33,492 nt of DNA, taken from the NCBI GenBank assembly GCA_023957755.1, contig JAMLGT010000024.1, positions 1 through 33,492 of the forward strand, read 5' to 3'. The position numbers and the translations under genes were made by a program. This DNA is from Chitinophagaceae bacterium. Its GTDB lineage: Bacteria > Bacteroidota > Bacteroidia > Chitinophagales > Chitinophagaceae. Numbering within the stretch: position 1 is the first letter of the stretch; every line of letters starts with the position of its first letter. A model generated the notes under the pieces. It saw only the letters and a program-made list of their open reading frames with translations, ran no database searches and had not been told where the DNA came from. Below, piece after piece: positions 7,162 through 12,874 of the stretch.

Positions 7162-7187
7162 TGTAAGCTCCCTCAAAAATTATTACG
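7162..7187 (+). mobile_element. Solo IS3-type inverted-repeat end
   Basis: TGTAAGCTCCCTCAAAAAT followed by TATTACGA matches the left end of the IS3 element at 4062 almost completely, but no transposase follows. It is a leftover of a deleted or decayed copy just upstream of the lipoprotein gene. Confidence 0.65.
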
Positions 7188-7206
7188 ACCGAATTAATGA
7201 CTAAGA

Positions 7207-7656
7207 ATGCAAACAGTGTTTAACAAATTAAAACAACACTTGACCTTGAAAGTAATTTTACCTTTAAGTTTTAGCTTCCTTTTGACTTCTTGCTTTTATT
7301 CGGGAAAGTACATTGCAGCATATACTGTTCAAGACAAGAATAAGAACAAAAACACAAGAGAAATAACGATTGACTTTATTAACCAACTTGCAGACAAATA
7401 CGCACTGAGTAAAGATCCGAAATTCAACGGTATAGACACACTTGGATTTTTTGGACAACCATATCATTACTTCAAATTTTGGTTTGAACAGAAAGACACG
7501 AATACAATTGTAAAACTGGACTATTGGGGGACATTTGGAAGCAGAAAGAAAAAACCTTACAAAGACTTTTTCAACGAACTTGACGATTTTATGAAAGAAA
7601 CTTTTATAATCATTGATCAGGACATTAAGGAAGAAAATAACTCGAAGAAAAAGTAA
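7207..7656 (+). CDS. Small lipoprotein of unknown function
   Basis: I do not recognise the family. The 149-residue product has an N-terminal hydrophobic stretch and lipobox (LKVILPLSFSFLLTSC), so it should be a lipid-anchored envelope protein. The mature part is short, charged and aromatic-rich (GFFGQPYHYFKFWFEQ), ends in a lysine-rich tail (EENNSKKK) and has no cysteines or known catalytic motif. The gene stands alone between element E2 (plus a solo IS end) and E3. Sequences complementary at 12 of 15 positions flank it (7143-7157 and 7681-7695), which suggests it moved as a unit. Confidence 0.7.
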   Translation: MQTVFNKLKQHLTLKVILPLSFSFLLTSCFYSGKYIAAYTVQDKNKNKNTREITIDFINQLADKYALSKDPKFNGIDTLGFFGQPYHYFKFWFEQKDTNTIVKLDYWGTFGSRKKKPYKDFFNELDDFMKETFIIIDQDIKEENNSKKK

Positions 7657-7680
7657 CAAGGAACTATGACGGAAGATAGA

Positions 7681-7826
7681 AACACAGCTGGTAACAGCAG
7701 TTTGACAATATGGCGGCTGAAGTGCTTCTATGAAACATTTGTGCAAAGTTCAACCGCAGTAATTCTATTGAACCCCGATAGCTATCGGGATACTGAAAAT
7801 CCGCCACTTCGCCAAGCTGCAAAACG
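7681..7826 (+). repeat. attC-like imperfect palindrome E3
   Basis: AACACAGCTGGTAAC (7681-7695) is followed by GCAGTTTGACAATATGGCGG, which pairs imperfectly with CCGCCACTTCGCCAAGCTGC (7801-7820). CCCGATAGCTATCGGG is central at 7774-7789. The right core site is not recognisable; a 12-bp hairpin (7827-7862) stands where it should be. Confidence 0.55.
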
Positions 7827-7862
7827 AAATAGCACAATTCGCTCCGCTTCATTGTGCTATTT
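7827..7862. repeat. 12-bp perfect hairpin with TCGCTCCGCTTC loop
   Basis: AAATAGCACAAT at 7827-7838 pairs perfectly with ATTGTGCTATTT at 7851-7862 around a 12-nt loop. The loop shares its core with the hairpin in orfB at 5199-5265. No T-run follows on the + strand, so it is at best a weak terminator. It lies at the right edge of E3. Confidence 0.7.
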
Positions 7863-7892
7863 TGCAACCTCTCAAATGAACTAAACTAAAAT

Positions 7893-8735
7893 ATGAAATC
7901 ACTTCTTTTATTCACATTCTTAGCTATTTCTATTTATTCATGTTCACCGAAAATCCGTTCAACGATAAGTTCAAAACAACCACCGCTTTCAGACACAACC
8001 TTCGTTTTAGTCCTACAGCAGCAGGACGACTTTACAAATGACGGAATTGAAATTGGCACAATCAAATCAGGTGACAACGGACTTTCAACAAACTGTACAT
8101 ATTTTGAAGTCATTGATAAGCTCAAACAGATGGCAAGGCAAAACGGAGCAAATGTTATCAAAATTACGGAACACAAGGTACCAGACAGATGGAGTAGTTG
8201 CGACAGATTCACGGCCAGGATTTATCTGGTTCCAGATTTCCGAAAGCATGAAAAAGAAATTCAGTGGTCACCAACCAGAAAATTGACCTGGGAAGATTTT
8301 AAAGGAAATCCAAAATCAATTCCTAATTTAAATGTGGCTGCTCAAACATATTGTGGCTTTGGCTTTCAAACAAATTATGTAACTGTACTTACTAAAGCAA
8401 AAATATTTGTTACAACCACTTTTACCTGTAACCTAAGTTGGGTGAGACCAGACCAAAAAAATAGAGCAGACTTGTTAGAACATGAACAGGGACATTTTGA
8501 TTTATGTGAAGTTTATGCAAGGAAATTAAGAAAAAAATTACAGGAACAGAAATTGACAGTTTTCAACCTCAACACTGATGCAAATGCTATTTTTAAAAAT
8601 GTTTACGCTTTGTATTTGGACAGACAGGAATTATATGAAAAAGAAACTAATTACGGACTTAACAAGGAAAAACAAAATGAGTGGAGGATGACAATTAACA
8701 ATGAACTCAGCGATTTGAGTAATTACACGAAATAA
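7893..8735 (+). CDS. Lipoprotein with DUF922-like zinc-peptidase signature
   Basis: The N-terminus LLLFTFLAISIYSC is a lipoprotein signal. Residues 40-115 or so (GTIKSGDNGL, QNGANVIKITEHK) resemble small envelope domains of the RcsF/YbjQ type, with two cysteines. The C-terminal half starts at a LTWEDFKGNP segment typical of DUF922 and holds HEQGH at about residue 196 in LLEHEQGHFDLCEVYARKL, an HExxH zinc site. A surface- or periplasm-exposed metalloprotease is therefore likely, but its substrate is unknown. The gene is alone between E3 and E4, with no visible operon partner. Confidence 0.75.
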   Translation: MKSLLLFTFLAISIYSCSPKIRSTISSKQPPLSDTTFVLVLQQQDDFTNDGIEIGTIKSGDNGLSTNCTYFEVIDKLKQMARQNGANVIKITEHKVPDRWSSCDRFTARIYLVPDFRKHEKEIQWSPTRKLTWEDFKGNPKSIPNLNVAAQTYCGFGFQTNYVTVLTKAKIFVTTTFTCNLSWVRPDQKNRADLLEHEQGHFDLCEVYARKLRKKLQEQKLTVFNLNTDANAIFKNVYALYLDRQELYEKETNYGLNKEKQNEWRMTINNELSDLSNYTK

Positions 8736-8957
8736 CACTTCTGCCATCATTTGCATTAGCTATAGCAGTGCTGAACGAATAAACATCGGCTTTATGTTCT
8801 CTCCTATACTTCTTTTCCGGCTAAAAGATCTATATTAAACTTTTGTGCTTATTCTGTAATTTTAGTTCTTATATCGGTCCCGATAGCTATCGGGATTGGG
8901 CGAAAGGAACTTTGAATATCCTGCCATCTCCAATGCTTTATCCGTTGTATGCCGTTC
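8727..8957 (+). repeat. attC-like imperfect palindrome E4
   Basis: GCATTAGCTATAGCAG (8753-8768) pairs with CTGCCATCTCCAATGC (8921-8936). The central TCCCGATAGCTATCGGGA is at 8878-8895. The right core region GTTGTATGCCGTTC (8944-8957) is complementary at 13 of 14 positions to the start of the next element (9498-9511). The region 8814-8927 is closely similar to E1. Confidence 0.65.
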
Positions 8958-8982
8958 AGACAAACAACTTCAAATTCGCAAT

Positions 8983-9528
8983 ATGAACAAAAAAGCAAAA
9001 ATAAAATCAGGATTATTTTTCGGAATTGCAATGACTGTATTTTCTATTCTACAGGATTTGTTGACACATTCTAATTTGACTACAAAAGATATAGTTATAA
9101 TAATTGTTTCGGGACTATTTGTTGGTGCTTTATCCGGACTTTTGTTTGGTTGGTTCATCGGACTTTTTGCCAATTCTAAAAGCTTAACGAAGGACACAAA
9201 AATTGACACAGACACAGGTGAAACTATTTTGTTCGACACTGGAGCTAACCACTTCAAAGGTGCCGAAGCAGTAGGTGGAAAGCTATATCTAACTGATAAA
9301 CGACTTGTGTTTAAATCTCATAAGTTCAATATTCAAAATCATGAACTTTCAATCAATTTATCTGACATTGACAAAGTAAACAGATATAAAACATTAGGAT
9401 TAGTAAATAATGGTTTGTCGGTGACAACTATTGACAACAAGACTGAAAAATTTGTAGTTCAGCAAATTGAGGAATGGCTTAATCAATTGATAGAAAAGAA
9501 CGGCTTACAACACGTGCATTTGGAATAG
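8983..9528 (+). CDS. Membrane-anchored GRAM-domain protein
   Basis: This 181-residue protein has two hydrophobic segments near the N-terminus (SGLFFGIAMTVFSILQDLL and IVIIIVSGLFVGALSGLLFG). A GRAM-like domain follows in the C-terminal 95 residues: the pattern GGKLYLTDKRLVFKSHKF, ELSINLSDIDKV is typical of its strands. GRAM domains often bind lipids or act as small membrane-side modules; the role here is unknown. ATG at 8983 is chosen because the longer frame from 8896 would read through element E4. The last codons (EKNGLQHV) are encoded by the left core of E5, so element and gene overlap. Confidence 0.75.
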   Translation: MNKKAKIKSGLFFGIAMTVFSILQDLLTHSNLTTKDIVIIIVSGLFVGALSGLLFGWFIGLFANSKSLTKDTKIDTDTGETILFDTGANHFKGAEAVGGKLYLTDKRLVFKSHKFNIQNHELSINLSDIDKVNRYKTLGLVNNGLSVTTIDNKTEKFVVQQIEEWLNQLIEKNGLQHVHLE

Positions 9529-9700
9529 TATGGCCTGACTTTAAGTACTCGGCTACAAATCATCTATCAGCTTTAGTCCCGGCAGATATTACACTGTTCG
9601 GCATTAGTTCTTAACTTCAACATCAGTTTTTAAATTTAGAATTTGTTCCAGGCTGACAGTTCGCTATTGCCCTGCCATCGCAAATGCTTCACCGAAATAG
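9498..9700 (+). repeat. attC-like imperfect palindrome E5, overlapping the GRAM gene end
   Basis: The left core GAACGGCTTACAAC (9498-9511) complements 8944-8957 at 13 of 14 positions. GCATTTG (9516-9522) pairs with CAAATGC (9681-9687), and ATGGCCTG (9530-9537) roughly mirrors CCTGCCAT (9671-9678). There is no central CCCGATAGCTATCGGG, and the right core is not clear. Confidence 0.55.
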
Positions 9701-9726
9701 CGCAATACTAAACGACCTCCCCAAAA

Positions 9727-10986
9727 ATGAGAATAACTTTAATTTCAGTTTTTATTTTCCTGACAGGACTTTCAAAAGCTCAGACAAATACTTATTTAGA
9801 AGACTTGTCGGCATTAAAATCCATTCTTCAAAAGACACATTCTTTTAAGGTTCAAATAAAAGGGAAAAAGCTGGATGACTATATTGACTTATACAACCGC
9901 TTGTCTTTGGACACAACAAGCGACCCCAATAGCTATAAATACTTTTATAATTTATCGCAATTACTTTTTCCACTTCGTGATAACCATTTGGGATTCTATC
10001 AACTCCCAAACTATAAGAATCTCAAAACCAAAGAAGCCATTGACAGTTTTGTAAAAACAAAAGAATTCTATCTCTATCCAACATATAAAATCAATATTGA
10101 CTCTTTGAAAATTGAATTATCTAAAAAACCTGCTGATTCAATTGAAGGGATTTATCATTACGATAAATTCTACTCTGTTGGTTTGTTTAGAAGTGGATAT
10201 AAGGAGCTCATTGGTGTAGTACTTGACTCTGATATCAAATTATGGCAAAAAGGGCAGGTTGCTATTCATTTGTACGAATATATTCCAAACCATTATAAAG
10301 CAATTTACAGGCATCCGCAGCATAAAGGGTTTCTTCTTCAAACTAATGAAAAATACGAGAATAAGTCGTTAGTGAACTCTTACTTCTATCGTTCTTATTC
10401 TCAAAGTAATTATACAAAGGAACCTGGACATGTTGACTATGTGAATCTTCCGACAAACTCTTCTAAGTTTGAATTAAAAACCATCAGTGATAACATTCAG
10501 TACTTACTAATCAGAACATTTCAGGCAGATTTAAGAACTATACTATCGTCGCGAAAATTTTATGACTCCATAGCGTTAGCATTAAACAGGAAATACCTCA
10601 TTTTAGATTTAAGAAATAATGAAGGTGGAGCAAAAAAGGAGATGAAAAAATATTTTTCTCTTTTAAAAAAGTATGCTAAACATGGTCATTTATACATACT
10701 ACTAAATAATGGCACAGCAAGTCAAGCGGAAATTTTCACCTTGAAATTGCAAAAACTTAAAAATGTTATCACAGTTGGTCAAACTACAATGGGCATGCTG
10801 ACTTATGGTAGCAATTATGGAAAACGAATTAAGCTGCCGAGCGGGATGTTTGAAATTTATCCTACTGACATGAAAGGCAGCAAAAAACTCCTTCAGTATG
10901 AAGACTATGGAATTAAGCCTAATATTATTTTGAAAAACGACCGAAATTGGATTGAACAGGTGACTGAACTCATTCTGAAAAAATAA
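9727..10986 (+). CDS. Secreted S41-family-like serine peptidase
   Basis: A signal peptide (ITLISVFIFLTGLSKAQ) is followed by an unassigned 250-residue region and a C-terminal S41 (tail-specific/tricorn-type) fold. This shows as LILDLRNNEGG at about residue 293 and NNGTASQAEIFTLKL at about 331, where the Ser in TASQAE is the expected nucleophile. The catalytic Lys of CtpA-type enzymes is not obvious (VGQTTMGMLTYG has Met at the place), so it may act as in tricorn-like S41 members or be inactive. No PDZ domain is apparent. It should be exported to the periplasm or surface. A small gene follows after 9 nt, probably cotranscribed. Confidence 0.8.
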   Translation: MRITLISVFIFLTGLSKAQTNTYLEDLSALKSILQKTHSFKVQIKGKKLDDYIDLYNRLSLDTTSDPNSYKYFYNLSQLLFPLRDNHLGFYQLPNYKNLKTKEAIDSFVKTKEFYLYPTYKINIDSLKIELSKKPADSIEGIYHYDKFYSVGLFRSGYKELIGVVLDSDIKLWQKGQVAIHLYEYIPNHYKAIYRHPQHKGFLLQTNEKYENKSLVNSYFYRSYSQSNYTKEPGHVDYVNLPTNSSKFELKTISDNIQYLLIRTFQADLRTILSSRKFYDSIALALNRKYLILDLRNNEGGAKKEMKKYFSLLKKYAKHGHLYILLNNGTASQAEIFTLKLQKLKNVITVGQTTMGMLTYGSNYGKRIKLPSGMFEIYPTDMKGSKKLLQYEDYGIKPNIILKNDRNWIEQVTELILKK

Positions 10987-10995
10987 AGCGACATC

Positions 10996-11583
10996 GTGAC
11001 TCCGAAAAAAATAGAAAGACTAAAAAAGAAGATTGCCGACATCAGGCGGACACTTGCCGCCGAAAAAAGAAAGTTCGGTTGTTACGACGATAGCAGAGGT
11101 CTGCGATACTTGCCGACAAAATACTTTGTTCAACTTGCCGATTATACGGGTGGACAAACCTATCTTAAATGGTTTGATAAAAACTTTCCAGATGATAGCG
11201 GGTTTCCAGAGTTTTTGTTTGAGTGGACAATTATTCTTTTTAAGACAGGCAAAACAAAAGAAGCTGAGAAAAAAGCATTTCAAACTTTTTGCAGCAACCC
11301 TTACTGGTTTGACAAATTCTTCGGTAGACCCATAACGCCAGTTGACATGTGGCACAGTTCAAACTTTACAACTCCCGAGTACACCGAAGCCCTTGAGTAT
11401 TCAAGTGAACAGGCAGACCTTGCTGACTTCAGTGACTGGCTTGACAAAACAACTTCAACGGAAGACTTTGTTAACCGAAGCAAAAAGTATATTGAAATTT
11501 ATAAACAGTTGAAAACTGAGACTGATAAAGAGATGCGGCATTATTTGGTGAGACAAGCATTTCAGTTGGAACAATCAGCTTGA
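10996..11583 (+). CDS. Conserved hypothetical protein, partner of the S41 gene
   Basis: I do not recognise a named family. The 195-residue product is cytosolic by composition: a basic helical start (KKIERLKKKIADIRRTLAAEKRK), then YLPTKYFVQLADYTGGQTYLKW and helical pairs around LFKTGKTKEAEKKAFQTFCS that resemble a TPR unit, and an acidic middle. GTG at 10996 is the start that agrees with the 9-nt spacing to the S41 stop; there is no competing ATG near. Its stop is only a few bases from the left core of E6, so it forms the end of a two-gene unit. Confidence 0.65.
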   Translation: MTPKKIERLKKKIADIRRTLAAEKRKFGCYDDSRGLRYLPTKYFVQLADYTGGQTYLKWFDKNFPDDSGFPEFLFEWTIILFKTGKTKEAEKKAFQTFCSNPYWFDKFFGRPITPVDMWHSSNFTTPEYTEALEYSSEQADLADFSDWLDKTTSTEDFVNRSKKYIEIYKQLKTETDKEMRHYLVRQAFQLEQSA

Positions 11584-11590
11584 CAACAAA

Positions 11591-11801
11591 CAACTGCTGC
11601 TTACATCGGTTTTCTGCTATGCTGGCTTGACGAACATATCCTCATCTTCGGGTTCGCTAATCAGCTTCAGTCCCGGCTGGACTTTTTCTACTCGGCTTTT
11701 GTGCTTATCTTCATCTGCGGTTCGCTGCTGTACTTCTGTTCCGGGCTGGACGGAACACGGAATACCAGCACAGCAGAAAGCCGCCGGGGGGTGTTGGTAG
11801 C
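11591..11801 (+). repeat. attC-like imperfect palindrome E6 (best arms)
   Basis: CGGTTTTCTGCTATGCTGG (11607-11625) pairs with CCAGCACAGCAGAAAGCCG (11765-11783) at 17 of 19 positions; the other two are G-T wobbles. The outer left word is TGCTGCTTACAT, and the right core GTTGGTAGC is at 11793-11801. The central 140 bp has the E-family words CTTTTGTGCTTAT and TCCCGGCTGGAC but no CCCGATAGCTATCGGG. Confidence 0.65.
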
Positions 11802-11841
11802 AAACCTAAGGTAACTACTAATTGATAGGAAAATTTTAAGA

Positions 11842-12609
11842 ATGAAAAAATGTATTTGGTGCAGACAGGATGAAAACAAAACTACTTTTAATAAAACAGC
11901 ACATATAGTTCCACAGGCATTAGGTGGGGAACAAATTTGTGAAAATGTTTGCGATAAGTGTAACGAATTTTTTGGTTCGCATTTTCAAAAATTTCCATCG
12001 GTAGAGACAATTATAAAAGAAGCCTTTAATATTTCAAGAATTAGATTTCTGATACATTTTGGAGAAATCGGAAAAAACAAAATTCTAACTAAACCTACCT
12101 CACATTTTTTTGATATAGACATCAAGAAAAGAAAGTTTGAACTGAAGCTTGCATACAAGTTACAAAAAGGGTATCAGGAAAAACTTTGCAGACTATTAAA
12201 AAAGGGAATTTATAAAATGTTCCTTGAGGAAACAGAGAGACGAAACAATAACGCTTTGGATAATCAATACGATTTTATTAGAGAATTCGCGCGCTATGAC
12301 CTTGGTGATTATCCCGTTTTTTATTATGAACGCACTTCGGCAGTAATTTTAACGCCAGTAGAGCTTGTAAAAAGACCTCAATTTATTATAGGAGGAGTGG
12401 GACTAAAATATCTTGTAAACGAACCCTGTTTTATGGAATTTGAATTTTTGGGGCATGTCTTTTCCATTGCAACTACACGATATTGGGCCATAGCATTTGA
12501 TAATTATTTAGCAAAAAGTGAAAAGGCAAAATCCGGTTTTTTTCGTGGCTTTATACCGTTAAATCGTTTTAATGACTTTGATTTTGCATTAAAGATTTTG
12601 GATAACTGA
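11842..12609 (+). CDS. HNH-type (HNH_5-like) nuclease-family protein
   Basis: The N-terminal 45 residues hold C4-x2-C7, then NKTAHIVPQALGG with His at position 21, then C37-x2-C40 (VCDKCNEFFG). This is a zinc-knuckle HNH arrangement of the HNH_5 type. The remaining 200 residues are unassigned. HNH proteins of this kind are common in accessory DNA and are often annotated as endonucleases; the target is unknown. The gene is alone. An 11-bp sequence in front (11792-11802) and its exact reverse complement behind (12620-12630) frame it, the cleanest cassette boundary in the window. Confidence 0.78.
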   Translation: MKKCIWCRQDENKTTFNKTAHIVPQALGGEQICENVCDKCNEFFGSHFQKFPSVETIIKEAFNISRIRFLIHFGEIGKNKILTKPTSHFFDIDIKKRKFELKLAYKLQKGYQEKLCRLLKKGIYKMFLEETERRNNNALDNQYDFIREFARYDLGDYPVFYYERTSAVILTPVELVKRPQFIIGGVGLKYLVNEPCFMEFEFLGHVFSIATTRYWAIAFDNYLAKSEKAKSGFFRGFIPLNRFNDFDFALKILDN

Positions 12610-12619
12610 AAGAACAGTC

Positions 12620-12740
12620 TGCTACCAACAAGGGGATTGCTGCCACGCCCACTAAACGAATTAAAATCTCAACAATAGGAATTCTATTGAGCATCAGCCC
12701 GGGCGAAACTTTCATAGCTCAACATTGGAACCTGATGACA
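12620..12740 (+). repeat. attC-like element E7, left half only
   Basis: TGCTACCAACA (12620-12630) is followed by GGGATTGCTGCCACGCCC, then about 80 bp that follow E2 closely (ACGAATTAAAATCTCAACA, GGAATTCTATTGAGCA, GAAACTTTCA). The expected right arm and core are missing, so the element, and with it the array, ends here. Confidence 0.5.
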
Positions 12741-12874
12741 TCAATCAAAAGGTGACTGAATCGTGCCCTATCCTTTAATATTGAATTTGGCAAACAATTC
12801 TCTGTCCACGGGAATGAATTCCTTTCGAATTGTGTTCTCATTTACTACCTTTAATCACTCCATTAAACTATATC

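Noticed and set aside
7666-7884. 72-codon + strand frame after the first lipoprotein
   Set aside because: It runs through element E3, including the central palindrome and the hairpin, and has no family resemblance.
8896-8982. Longer start for the GRAM protein
   Set aside because: These codons lie in element E4, which is repeated non-coding sequence in E1; the hydrophobic N-terminus fits a start at 8983.
5958-12750. Integron integrase gene within the array
   Set aside because: No tyrosine-recombinase-like protein is encoded anywhere in the window; the recombinase, if any, is elsewhere.
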